Assembly (NCBI RefSeq): GCF_002741035.1
Contig: NZ_CP016808.1
Span: 930,001 to 994,000, forward strand
Length of the DNA stretch: 64,000 nucleotides
Direction of reading: 5' to 3'
DNA from: Paenibacillus sp. BIHB 4019
GTDB taxonomy: Bacteria > Bacillota > Bacilli > Paenibacillales > Paenibacillaceae
Positions 17,014 to 24,928 of this stretch are shown here, one piece after another. The notes beneath the pieces were generated by a model. The model had not been told where the DNA came from and ran no database searches. It worked only from the letters and a program-made list of their open reading frames with translations. Numbering within the stretch: position 1 is the stretch's first letter; each line of letters begins with the position of its first letter. Both the position numbers and the translations under genes were made by a program.

Positions 17014-18780
17014 ATGGACTCCATCTATCAGCGCTTGGTGCAATTGAATGATCAGCTTGTCACATTATCTCTTGACCTTCAAATTAAGGACTCGGCGAGC
17101 CGCAATGTCGGGGGCATCATCGACTCTTTTACAGGCCTGCCCCATCCAAGCCATGTCGGAACAGGCGCTGTTATCGCAAAGTGGACAGCTGCTTTGTGCA
17201 GTCCAGAATCGGCATTCTACCGCGACAACCAGCTGCTAGCCAATCTTGAGCTTGCCCTGCAATATATGCTGAACCGCCAGCATAGCGACGGAACGATTAC
17301 GCTAGGATCAACCAACTACCATTCGCCGCCGGACACCGGTTTTGTGGTTATTGGCTTTGCGCAGCTTTATGAGCTATTGGTGCAGCAATGTGTGGAGCAT
17401 CCTGCTTTTGAAAAAGCCGCCTCCCTGCTTGCGCTGTTCCTGAAACGGGCAACGCCAGCTATGCTTGAAGGCGGATGCCATACGCCAAACCACCGCTGGA
17501 TTCTGACAGCGGCCCTTGGCCTGCTGAACAGGTCGTTCCCTGATCCGGCGCTCGTCGCTCGTGCGAATGCTTGGCTTGCGGAAGGCATTGATATTACGGC
17601 CGATGGCGAATGGACCGAGCGCAGCAATGGCATCTACAATGCCGTAAGCGATATTGCCCTGTATCATACCGCGCTATCGCTTGATCGCCCTGAGCTGCTG
17701 GAGAGCGTACGCAGCAATTTGCGGATGATGCAATATTTGGTCCACCCATCCGGCGAGGTCGTAACCGACTATTCCGGCAGGCAGGATTATGGACAGCCTT
17801 CGGATATGTCCGGCTATTTTCTCACCTACCGCTTGATGGCTTCGTATGACCGTGATCCGCTATTTGCCGCCCTATCCGATTATGCAGGTCCTTTCTATAA
17901 GCAATTTTTCTCGGTGACAGACCATCCGCTTATTGGCTACCTGCTCTATCCTGAGCAAATGGACATCAGCCATCTTGAGCGGGCTTCACTTCCAGACCAG
18001 TATGTAAAAGTGATCAATGGACAGCACCCGATTCATGAAGATTTGCAGCAGATGAAAAAGCTAGGGCATCAGCTCCACATTACACACAGCTCCGCGCATA
18101 CCGCCTTCGGCGCGCCGCTAGTCCGTGTCCGCAATGGACAGACAAGCGCAACGGTCATGACGAATGCGCCATCCTTCTTCTCGCTCCGTCATGGCTCGGC
18201 AAATCTGCTTGCCGTTAAAGTTTCGACCGCCTTTACACCAGGCGTTGTCAGCTTCGACCAGTTTCAAGCGGAGGACGGGCATTACAAGCTCGGCAAACGC
18301 ATGTATAAAGGCTACAACGGGCCTATTCCAAAGGGTTCGCTTCCGCCGCTGAAAGCAGACGGTGTAACAGCGGCTGCTCCTTGGTACCTGCTTCCCCATG
18401 GAGAGCGGGAAACGACGCATTTGCAGGAGCATATTATTGAATCCGAGCTAACGCAAACAGCAGATGGCTGGGACATTCATCTGTATTCCGATAAGGTGCA
18501 GGAAGATGTAATGACGCAGCTGACGTTTATTTTTGCCAAAGACGGCAAGCTTAGCGGCGAAGGTCTCGAAGCCATTGCGGGCAGCAGCAACTACTTTTTG
18601 AAGCAGGGCTCCTGCCGCTTTGAAACCGCCGATGGCTCAGCAATTGAGCTGACGTCCGGCGCATTCGAGCACTGGATGCCTTCTGTTCGCGACGATAGCC
18701 ACCCGGTTGGGTGTCAAAGCGTTATTGTGAATCTGGTGGCCCCAATCGATAACCGCTTTTCGATTCGGTTATCGTCGTAA
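17014..18780 (+). CDS. Large uncharacterised toroid-like protein, possible heparinase II/III-type polysaccharide-degrading enzyme
   Basis: 588 residues with no signal peptide, so probably cytoplasmic. The first ~330 residues are helical and rich in aromatic, His and Asn positions, as in (alpha/alpha) toroid enzymes; a conserved-looking stretch is GGCHTPNHRWILTAALGLL, and YNAVSDIALYHTA follows. The second half looks beta-rich. This layout resembles heparinase II/III-like lyases or cytoplasmic oligosaccharide-processing toroid enzymes, but I do not recognise the precise family and the catalytic residues are not certain. Good ribosome site (AAGGAG). The stop codon is the first triplet of a repeat A element. 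Confidence 0.6.
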   Translation: MDSIYQRLVQLNDQLVTLSLDLQIKDSASRNVGGIIDSFTGLPHPSHVGTGAVIAKWTAALCSPESAFYRDNQLLANLELALQYMLNRQHSDGTITLGSTNYHSPPDTGFVVIGFAQLYELLVQQCVEHPAFEKAASLLALFLKRATPAMLEGGCHTPNHRWILTAALGLLNRSFPDPALVARANAWLAEGIDITADGEWTERSNGIYNAVSDIALYHTALSLDRPELLESVRSNLRMMQYLVHPSGEVVTDYSGRQDYGQPSDMSGYFLTYRLMASYDRDPLFAALSDYAGPFYKQFFSVTDHPLIGYLLYPEQMDISHLERASLPDQYVKVINGQHPIHEDLQQMKKLGHQLHITHSSAHTAFGAPLVRVRNGQTSATVMTNAPSFFSLRHGSANLLAVKVSTAFTPGVVSFDQFQAEDGHYKLGKRMYKGYNGPIPKGSLPPLKADGVTAAAPWYLLPHGERETTHLQEHIIESELTQTADGWDIHLYSDKVQEDVMTQLTFIFAKDGKLSGEGLEAIAGSSNYFLKQGSCRFETADGSAIELTSGAFEHWMPSVRDDSHPVGCQSVIVNLVAPIDNRFSIRLSS

Positions 18781-18957
18781 AAGCCTTGGTGAAAGTTGGC
18801 TGCGCTGCATGAAAGGCTTGACTTCCGATCGCCATTACCGTTGGATTTCTGTGAATTAGCCCCCATAGAGGGGGAAATCCAACGGTAAAAGCGAACGCTG
18901 CGCTTCTCCAGTTCAAGCCTTTCATTCCACTCCACCCCCTTCACCATACTTTTAAAA
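18778..18957. repeat. Repeat family A, copy 2
   Basis: 180 bases. It begins TAAAAG, where TAA is the stop codon of the preceding gene, and ends CTTTTAAAA. It contains the same GGTGAAAG, CATGAAAGGCTTG, CTTCCGATCGCCATTACC and inner ATCCAACGGTA/TACCGTTGGAT blocks as copy 1, in inverted orientation relative to it. The inner arms have changed in a compensatory way (CCTTGAATTTC in copy 1, CGTTGGATTTC here), preserving the hairpin. Confidence 0.85.
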
Positions 18958-18991
18958 CAAAACAAATCAGAAAAGCTACAATACTTCATGT

Positions 18992-19024
18992 AAGGCCCCC
19001 ATATTTATTTTGGGGGCCTTTTTA
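18992..19024 (+). terminator. Rho-independent terminator
   Basis: AAGGCCCCCA...TGGGGGCCTT stem followed by a T-run, downstream of the toroid-like gene and its repeat element. Confidence 0.9.
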
Positions 19025-19150
19025 AGTACAAGGGAAGAATAGCGAGTACCATACCACACAAGTCGAAAAAGCGAAGCCGAAGTCTTTTTTCATAGAACCC
19101 TCGAATATAAGTAGATAAAGAACTTATGCTTGGGGGAGGTTGGACACGAC

Positions 19151-20428
19151 ATGTTTATCCATACTATTAAAAAAGGCGATACGCTCTGGCAGCTCGGACA
19201 GCGCTTCGGCGTCAGCACAGATGCTATCGCCTCAGCAAATGGCATATCCGCTGATGCTCCACTCGTCATCGGCCAAGCAATCATTATTCCTTCAGAAGCC
19301 GGCAATCATAAAGTGCTTCCAGGAGAAAGCCTATGGTCGATTGGCCTGAAATACGGCGTTACCATCGAACAACTCATGAGCGCCAACGAGCTCAAAAACC
19401 CCGCCCTCATTAAGGCAGGCCAAATGCTCGTCATTCCGCAGCCAGAGAAGCCTATCATTGAAGTGAACTGCTATACGGAAAAATTCGGCGCAAACGGCGT
19501 AGCACTCGTACATGAAATTGGTGCCAATCTTACTTACCTAAGCCCGTTCAGCTATCGTATCCAGTTGGATGGTACACTCGTGCCGCTCGACGACAGCGCT
19601 ATTATTGAAGCGGCCTTTCAAGAGAAAGCAGCACCAATGATGGTGCTGACCAACTTCGAGAACGGCACCTTCAGCAGCGATATTGCCCACGCCGTGCTGA
19701 CGGATGCCGCCATTCAAAACGCGGTCATCACGAGCGTCTTATCTGTCATTCAGCAGAAGCGTTATATGGCGCTGAATGTAGACTTTGAATATGTACGGGC
19801 AGCAGACCGGGAAGCTTATAATGCTTTTTTGCAAAAGCTGGTGGATACGCTGCATCCCTATCACCTGCTCGTTTCTAGCTGCCTTGCCCCGAAGCAAAGC
19901 GCAGAGCAGAAAGGCACGTTATACGAGGGGCATGATTATGCCGCCCATGGCCGGATTGTTGATTTTGTTATTTTGATGACGTATGAATGGGGCTGGTCTG
20001 GCGGACCGCCACTCGCTGTCGCTCCTCTCAACGAAGTCGTTAAGGTGCTGAATTATGCGCTGTCCGTTATCCCCGCCTCCAAAATTGTTATGGGGATGCC
20101 GCTCTACGGCTATGACTGGACGCTGCCCTACGTGAAAGGCGGCAAATGGGCACCTACAGTTAATCCGCCCCAAGCCGTCGCCCGTGCCGCTAAATATGGG
20201 GCGACGATTCAATATGATCCGATAGCCGAGTCGCCTCATTATACTTATTATGATGAACAAGGCGCACAGCATACAGTGTGGTATGAGGACGCTCGCAGCG
20301 TACAAGCCAAATTCAATATTGTGAAAGCCTATAAGCTCAGAGGCGTCAGCTACTGGGTGCTTGGCGTACCCTTTCCCCAAAACTGGTACGTCCTGCAGCA
20401 TAATTTCACCGTCCGCAAGCTCGTGTAA
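19151..20428 (+). CDS. LysM-GH18 spore cortex/peptidoglycan hydrolase (SleL/YaaH-like)
   Basis: About 425 residues. Two LysM peptidoglycan-binding repeats occupy residues 1-90 (HTIKKGDTLWQLGQRFGV; HKVLPGESLWSIGLKYGV). They precede a glycoside hydrolase 18 catalytic barrel with LNVDFEYV, whose Glu is the acid/base, and GVSYWVLG near the end. This is the architecture of Bacillus SleL/YaaH N-acetylglucosaminidases, which act on cortex muropeptides during germination. There is no signal peptide, as in that family. Start ATG 19151 has GGGGGAGG upstream; a TTG at 19130 precedes that site and is rejected. Monocistronic between two terminators. Confidence 0.92.
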   Translation: MFIHTIKKGDTLWQLGQRFGVSTDAIASANGISADAPLVIGQAIIIPSEAGNHKVLPGESLWSIGLKYGVTIEQLMSANELKNPALIKAGQMLVIPQPEKPIIEVNCYTEKFGANGVALVHEIGANLTYLSPFSYRIQLDGTLVPLDDSAIIEAAFQEKAAPMMVLTNFENGTFSSDIAHAVLTDAAIQNAVITSVLSVIQQKRYMALNVDFEYVRAADREAYNAFLQKLVDTLHPYHLLVSSCLAPKQSAEQKGTLYEGHDYAAHGRIVDFVILMTYEWGWSGGPPLAVAPLNEVVKVLNYALSVIPASKIVMGMPLYGYDWTLPYVKGGKWAPTVNPPQAVARAAKYGATIQYDPIAESPHYTYYDEQGAQHTVWYEDARSVQAKFNIVKAYKLRGVSYWVLGVPFPQNWYVLQHNFTVRKLV

Positions 20429-20453
20429 GAGTACGATTGCTGCCTTGCCAAAA

Positions 20454-20484
20454 AGCCCTCCGCTGCCGGAGGGCTCTCGCTTTT
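20454..20484 (+). terminator. Rho-independent terminator
   Basis: AGCCCTCCG-CTGC-CGGAGGGCT stem followed by CTCGCTTTTGG, 25 bases after the SleL-like gene. Confidence 0.88.
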
Positions 20485-20529
20485 GGTTATGTCCATCGTT
20501 CGTTATATCATTCGCTTGTTATACACTGG

Positions 20530-21021
20530 CTATCCTTTCAACGCCACAAATATATCAATCTCGTTATCTAGGCTTTCCGGATGATATCGCTCGTCCCAAA
20601 TCTCAAAATCATAATGCTGCGGCACATGTCCCGTCTCCTCCATCCACTCGCCATACAGATAGCCATACGAGCGGCTTAGCTCCGATTCGGGCCCCTTATG
20701 TGTATAGACCGCATATTTGCTTTCAGCAACCGTATGGCTTGCCATATGCAAGGGCACATCGCAAAGCTCGCTTACTTCGCAGCAGACGATATTAGTGAAG
20801 CGATCTGACTGGGGATTAAATTCAGCATCCATCGGATAAATTTGAATAAGAAGAATATGATCATTTTTCCTATGCACAATTTCTGCTTTTCTTTCAATTA
20901 AAGAATGATAGGTCTGCTTTCCCAGCCCCGATTCAAACTCTTGAACGCTGGCTTCCACTTTGTAACCTACGACATGAAAGAGCGGCAATGCTACGACCTC
21001 CGCCTTTCTTTTCTGCTTCAT
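20530..21021 (-). CDS. GyrI-like small-molecule-binding domain protein
   Basis: 163 residues made of a single GyrI-like (AraC effector-binding, SOUL-like) fold, without DNA-binding domain. Typical features are VVGYKVEA at the beginning, a central YAVYTHKGP motif, and FEIWDERY...NEIDIFVAL at the end. Stand-alone members bind or hydrolyse small, often hydrophobic or cationic, compounds. The ligand is unknown. Start ATG 21021 has GGAGG at seven bases; an ATG at 21039 lies upstream of that site. Confidence 0.85.
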   Translation of the reverse strand: MKQKRKAEVVALPLFHVVGYKVEASVQEFESGLGKQTYHSLIERKAEIVHRKNDHILLIQIYPMDAEFNPQSDRFTNIVCCEVSELCDVPLHMASHTVAESKYAVYTHKGPESELSRSYGYLYGEWMEETGHVPQHYDFEIWDERYHPESLDNEIDIFVALKG

Positions 21022-21078
21022 GCTGCATCCTCCATTCAACCATTTATGACTAAGCGGGAAATACGGCTATTTTACCAT

Positions 21079-21146
21079 AAAAAAAAGCATCTCCTGCGCT
21101 CATCGGTTTGCCTGCTTCCGATGCCGCATTTGGAGATGCCTTTTTA
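21079..21146 (-). terminator. Terminator of the MFS efflux gene
   Basis: GCATCTCC pairs with GGAGATGC around an inner CATCGG/CCGATG stem; A-runs and T-runs flank both sides, so it can act in both directions. It lies 50 bases after the stop of the minus-strand MFS gene. Confidence 0.88.
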
Positions 21147-21196
21147 TTTTGCGAAATATACTGCTTTCGCTGAATGGACCCTATTCAACCAAACGA

Positions 21197-22846
21197 TTAT
21201 TCTGTCGGCTGACCGACAAGCTTGCCGCGCAGCTTGCTGTCCGTCTCAGCAGCCGTTGCTGCTTCCGGGGTTGCCGGCTGCGGTGCTGTATTCGAGGTGC
21301 GGAGCGGAATTTCTTTCAGGAAGAAAGTCAAAATGACCGCACCGACCAGAATAAGCGCACCTGTAAGAAATACGGTAGAAAGCGATGAAGCGAGCGCTTC
21401 ACGAAGCATATCAACCATTTTTGTAAACAACGGTTGAAGATCTGCTGGCAAGCTTTGGTGCAGCTTCTCCAGCTCCGGCTGATTCGTCAGCATTTGCGGA
21501 TTGGCAAATACGGCGAACTCTTGAGCCACTTTCGGATCAAGCTTGCTGAGGTCAACTGCTTCTCCAGACTGGGCAAGCTCGGTCAGATTGTTTTTCAAGC
21601 TGGTTGACAATACAGTTCCCATTACAGCAATACCGATGGTGCCGCCCATATTACGGAACAGCTGCATCGCAGCGGTAACCGCGCCAAGCTCCTTGAATGG
21701 AACTGCATTTTGAATCGCGAGCGAGAATACCGGCATCCCCAGACCGAGGCCTAAACCGAAAACGATCATGGCAAGAACCGCCATCCACACGCTGTTCATG
21801 AATACCATCAGCACCATACCTGCTACCATGAGCGGCATGCCGATTAAGGCGAATTTTTTGTATTTCCCTGATTTGCTGATCAATTGACCGCCAATCGCAC
21901 TTGTAATAACCATCCCAATCGACATTGGCATCGTTACATATCCAGCGTAGGTTGGCGAAATCGCCAGCACGCCTTGCACGAAGAAGCTGAGGTAAATCAA
22001 TGCGCCCATCATTCCAAAGTTCATCAGGAAGCCGATCACATTAGAGAGCGTCACAATGCCATTTTTGAAAAAATGAAGCGGCAGCACCGGGCTTTTCGCC
22101 TTGGATTCAACGAATACAAAAATGAGCGCCGATACGATCGTTGCTGCGAATAAACCGATCGTTTGGGCAGAGCCCCACGCATATTTCGTGCCTGCCCATG
22201 TAAAAGCAAGCAGCAGCGGCACAAGCGTTGTCGTCAGAAACAGCGAGCCCAAGTAGTCAATCGACTCGGATTGCTTGCGTTCCGTCTTCGGAAACAGCGT
22301 CAAAATCATAACGAAGGCGATAATGCCGATCGGCAGGAAAATCCAGAACACCCAATGCCAAGCCATGTGGTCTACAATGTAGCCACCGAACGTTGGCCCA
22401 ATAACGCTGGAAAAACCAAAAACGGCTGTCATAATTCCGGTCCATTTGCCGCGTTCCCTTGGCGGGAACAAGTCGCCTACTGCGGTAAAGGCCGTTGCCA
22501 TAATTATACCCGCGCCTACACCTTGAATCGCACGGTAGAAAATCATTTGGTAAACGTCAGTCGACGTCCCTGCAAGAAAAGCGCCGATGATAAAAAATAA
22601 AATACCAGCCAATATAAATGGCTTACGTCCGTAAATATCCGACAGCTTGCCGACAAGAACGGTCGCAATGGTTGAAGTGAGCATGTAAATCGAAATCGAC
22701 CATGTATACAGCTCCATTCCGTGCAGCTCCGCAATAATTCTTGGCATCGCCGTACTGACGATGGTTTGGTTGATCGCTGCAAAAAACATAGCGAACATAA
22801 TCGCCACCATAATGGTCAGCTTTCTCTTTTGTGATAAATGTTCCAT
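21197..22846 (-). CDS. MFS multidrug efflux transporter, DHA2/EmrB-QacA type
   Basis: 549 residues with about 14 membrane helices, inner membrane, proton-coupled drug export. Motif A appears as GKLSDIYGRKPF, motif C as SVIGPTFGGY, and the first helix carries NQTIVSTAMP, typical of the 14-helix DHA2 family. A soluble loop near residues 430-490 and a Gly/Ala/Thr-rich cytoplasmic tail follow. It is 32 bases behind a MarR regulator, a common resistance module in which the regulator is displaced by the drug. Confidence 0.93.
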   Translation of the reverse strand: MEHLSQKRKLTIMVAIMFAMFFAAINQTIVSTAMPRIIAELHGMELYTWSISIYMLTSTIATVLVGKLSDIYGRKPFILAGILFFIIGAFLAGTSTDVYQMIFYRAIQGVGAGIIMATAFTAVGDLFPPRERGKWTGIMTAVFGFSSVIGPTFGGYIVDHMAWHWVFWIFLPIGIIAFVMILTLFPKTERKQSESIDYLGSLFLTTTLVPLLLAFTWAGTKYAWGSAQTIGLFAATIVSALIFVFVESKAKSPVLPLHFFKNGIVTLSNVIGFLMNFGMMGALIYLSFFVQGVLAISPTYAGYVTMPMSIGMVITSAIGGQLISKSGKYKKFALIGMPLMVAGMVLMVFMNSVWMAVLAMIVFGLGLGLGMPVFSLAIQNAVPFKELGAVTAAMQLFRNMGGTIGIAVMGTVLSTSLKNNLTELAQSGEAVDLSKLDPKVAQEFAVFANPQMLTNQPELEKLHQSLPADLQPLFTKMVDMLREALASSLSTVFLTGALILVGAVILTFFLKEIPLRTSNTAPQPATPEAATAAETDSKLRGKLVGQPTE

Positions 22847-22878
22847 AAATGAAATCTCTTCCTCTCATCCGGTGTGAA

Positions 22879-23307
22879 TTAAGTATGAAATTGTACGCTT
22901 AGCTTTTTGAAAATCCGTTTTAAATGCGCGATGTCCTCTGGATCCAAACAGTCCAACATCATGCTCAGCGTCTCTTTTTGATCATCCGATATTTGGTCGA
23001 GTGTAGCTTTCCCTTTATCGGTAATATCGATGTATACGACACGGCGGTCTTCCTCATCCCGAACCCGATCAATGTTGCCGTCAGCAGACAGCTTATCAGC
23101 CAATCCCGTTATGGCGGCAGCGGAAATGCACATTTTCTCCGCCAGATCGGACACTCTTTGCTGGCCGCCCTGCTTGAGCCAATAAAGCAGCTTGAACTGG
23201 GACAACGACATATTCCCTTGCATCCGCTTGTTCCACTCTGTATTTGCATTTCTCATGATCAATTTGAACATAGTGGAGAGCTCGACGACGTCTTCCCTGC
23301 TTGGCAT
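22879..23307 (-). CDS. MarR family transcriptional regulator
   Basis: 142 residues. Winged helix-turn-helix with the recognition region VSDLAEKMCISAAAITGLADKL and wing DEEDRRVVYIDITDKG, flanked by dimerisation helices. Start ATG 23307 has AAAGGAGTG five bases upstream; the extension to 23358 lies before that site. Probably represses itself and the downstream efflux pump. Confidence 0.92.
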   Translation of the reverse strand: MPSREDVVELSTMFKLIMRNANTEWNKRMQGNMSLSQFKLLYWLKQGGQQRVSDLAEKMCISAAAITGLADKLSADGNIDRVRDEEDRRVVYIDITDKGKATLDQISDDQKETLSMMLDCLDPEDIAHLKRIFKKLSVQFHT

Positions 23308-23401
23308 GTATTCACTCCTTTCTTGATTGCATTCATCGTAATTGCTTTCCTCGAACAATCATTCCAACGCTTAGCCATAAAGCGCAATTAATAAATATTT
23401 C

Positions 23402-23428
23402 ATCACTAAACTATTTATCACTATAAAT
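23402..23428 (-). promoter_or_regulatory. Candidate MarR operator
   Basis: ATTTAT-CACT-ATAAAT (23413-23428) is a perfect six-base palindrome around a four-base centre. The heptamer ATCACTA occurs at 23402-23408 and again at 23417-23423. They lie about 95-120 bases upstream of the marR start, where the promoter should be. Confidence 0.5.
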
Positions 23429-23500
23429 CTTTTCGCGAAATTAGTCAATGCTTTAGCCCCTTCGATTTTGGGTCCGCTGGCGATTCGCTTGGGCAAAATC

Positions 23501-23545
23501 AAAAAGAGCCGAAATCTGCAAACCAGATCACGGCTCTTCCTTTTT
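23501..23545 (-). terminator. Terminator of the TIM-barrel isomerase gene
   Basis: AGAGCCG..ATCTG-loop-CAGAT..CGGCTCT stem, A/T runs on both sides, 36 bases after the stop codon of the minus-strand gene. Confidence 0.88.
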
Positions 23546-23580
23546 CAACTATGATAGCAGTCGCTTATATTTGCTGTGTT

Positions 23581-24432
23581 CTACAGCTCAGCCAACAGCT
23601 TAGTCAAAGCTTTATAGCTAATCTCAATGCTTTCCAGCTCGCCTTTGTTTGTTGCGTCCTGCTCTACTATGATGTATTTGGTGCTTGTATGCTTTTGGGC
23701 CGCCCGCAAAATGCCCGCAATATCCATCATGCCTTCTCCAATTTCGGTGAATGCATCCGGGCTGCCAATTGACATGAACGTTCCCATCGTCACAGGCTCA
23801 TTTTCATCAAGCGTTTCAAAAAGGTTAACCGGGTTAACGCTCGCCGGCAAATCCTTCTGATGAATAAATTCGCAGCGGCTGCCCAGCTTCTCGATATAGC
23901 TTACAGCATCAACGCCGCCTCGCAGCGCCCAGTAGGTATCAAGCTCAAAGCCGACATTTTCAGGAGAAGTATGCTCCAAAATAATATCGAGCGCATAGCT
24001 TCCATTGAACTTCTGAAACTCATGGAAATGGTTATGATAAAGCAGGCTGATGCCCTGCTCGCGCATTTGGCTGCCATAGCGGTTCAGCTTCTCGCTGAAG
24101 GCAAGGACGTCCTCGTAATTGGTGAAAAATGAAATCGGAATAATCGCTTTCGTACTGCCCAGCTCTTTATTGAAGGCAATGACTTCAGCGATTTGCGCAT
24201 CGTCCGAGACGAATATATGCGTGGCAATCACATTCAAGCCTGCTTGATCTACCATTTGCTTCAAATCAGCAGCTTTTAAATCGCCCAGCTTGAACAAATC
24301 CTGGCCTGTAAAATCGAGTGGAATTTCGATGTTTTTGTAGCCAATTTCCGCAATTTTATTTAAAGTGCCAGAGCGATCGCGCGCAAATTCAGTTTTGGCA
24401 GAAAACAGCTGCAATCCAATTTCCAATGTCAT
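23581..24432 (-). CDS. Sugar phosphate isomerase/epimerase (TIM barrel)
   Basis: 283 residues of the xylose-isomerase-like TIM barrel superfamily, distinct from the protein at 5709-6653. Likely metal ligands and catalytic strand ends: LLYHNHFHEF, GFELDTYWALRGG, FIHQKDLP and YIIVEQD. Family members interconvert keto- and aldo-sugars or process inositol derivatives; the substrate is not deducible. Monocistronic, with GAGGGG before the ATG and a strong CcpA-type site about 30-40 bases upstream, so probably under carbon catabolite repression. Confidence 0.88.
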   Translation of the reverse strand: MTLEIGLQLFSAKTEFARDRSGTLNKIAEIGYKNIEIPLDFTGQDLFKLGDLKAADLKQMVDQAGLNVIATHIFVSDDAQIAEVIAFNKELGSTKAIIPISFFTNYEDVLAFSEKLNRYGSQMREQGISLLYHNHFHEFQKFNGSYALDIILEHTSPENVGFELDTYWALRGGVDAVSYIEKLGSRCEFIHQKDLPASVNPVNLFETLDENEPVTMGTFMSIGSPDAFTEIGEGMMDIAGILRAAQKHTSTKYIIVEQDATNKGELESIEISYKALTKLLAEL

Positions 24433-24460
24433 AAAGGTAATTCCCCTCTCGATATGAGCA

Positions 24461-24474
24461 TAAAAGCGTTTACA
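24461..24474 (-). promoter_or_regulatory. Catabolite-responsive element (cre)
   Basis: TGTAAACGCTTTTA on the minus strand matches 13 of 14 positions of the cre consensus TGWNANCGNTNWCA. It overlaps the region just downstream of a TATAAA -10-like box (24479-24484), a position where CcpA binding represses. Confidence 0.65.
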
Positions 24475-24576
24475 TTCTTTTTATACCTTAAAGCTTGTAC
24501 CCGCGTCAATGTTGGCTATTTTGCGCTGCTAAAGCTTATTCTAAATATACATATCTATCCATTCAATCCATTGTCA

Positions 24577-24585
24577 TGCTATAAT
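24577..24585 (+). promoter_or_regulatory. Extended -10 promoter of the small toxin gene
   Basis: TGCTATAAT, an extended -10 with perfect TATAAT at 24580-24585. No good -35 is seen. It would place the transcript start near 24592, giving a leader of about 60 bases. Confidence 0.6.
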
Positions 24586-24624
24586 TGCGAGGCAATAGAA
24601 TAGGCTAAAAGGGTCGGTCGGCTA

Positions 24625-24643
24625 CCTCCTTATAGAAGGGAGG
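24625..24643 (+). promoter_or_regulatory. Hairpin sequestering the toxin ribosome binding site
   Basis: CCTCCTT at 24625-24631 can pair with the Shine-Dalgarno AAGGGAGG at 24636-24643. The paired form would hide the ribosome site of the toxin GTG at 24652, a control typical of type I toxin mRNAs. Confidence 0.55.
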
Positions 24644-24651
24644 GATGCCCT

Positions 24652-24732
24652 GTGACAGTGTTTGAAGCAATTATGTTGATGCTTACCTTCGGTACGCTTA
24701 TCGTGATGCTGCTGTCCAATAAACGGAAATAG
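24652..24732 (+). CDS. Holin-like type I toxin, 26 residues
   Basis: A tiny gene, GTG to TAG, encoding a peptide that begins (M)TVFEAIMLML and ends LLSNKRK: a hydrophobic stretch of about 18 residues and a basic tail. This is the pattern of the putative holin-like toxin family (Hol_Tox; relatives of TxpA/BsrE/YonT type I toxins of Bacillus), which insert in the membrane. GGGAGG lies eight bases before the GTG. Membership is judged from the peptide pattern alone. The stop codon sits in a hairpin, and a strong convergent promoter lies 140 bases downstream, as expected for an antisense antitoxin RNA. Confidence 0.8.
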   Translation: MTVFEAIMLMLTFGTLIVMLLSNKRK

Positions 24733-24865
24733 ACCGCCCCCCTTGCACAGGAATGCGGTCTATCCGTCGTAGTCCTCTTGTTTGAAGCCTACCGCCCTTA
24801 AAAGCGGCTATTGCGCAGAGAGTCGTGTTGACGCACGGCTCTCTTTGCATTGTACGCATAATCTA
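24720..24865 (-). ncRNA. Predicted antisense antitoxin RNA
   Basis: A promoter on the minus strand (perfect TATAAT at 24871-24876; ATGACT -35-like at 24895-24900; 18-base spacer) would start an RNA near 24865, running convergently into the toxin 3' end. The RNA would fold with the AGAGAGTCGTG/CACGGCTCTCT stem (24816-24846) and the ATAGACCGC/GCGGTCTAT stem (24729-24763), the latter overlapping the toxin stop codon. The 3' end is a guess. No protein-coding gene lies in the path of this promoter. Confidence 0.55.
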
Positions 24866-24870
24866 TAAGC

Positions 24871-24900
24871 ATTATAACATGCTTCGTTGCCTAAAGTCAT
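24871..24900 (-). promoter_or_regulatory. Promoter of the predicted antisense RNA
   Basis: Minus strand: ATGACT, 18 bases, TATAAT. It lies directly after the FGGY kinase stop codon and faces the toxin gene. Confidence 0.6.
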
Positions 24901-24928
24901 ACAAAAAGTCGTCTAATTGTTGACTTAA

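Noticed and set aside
24905..24913. AAGTCGTCT copy as a third regulator site
   Set aside because: Only the nine-base core is shared, the flanking GG/TAG/GGG elements are missing, and it lies just outside a gene end rather than in a promoter.
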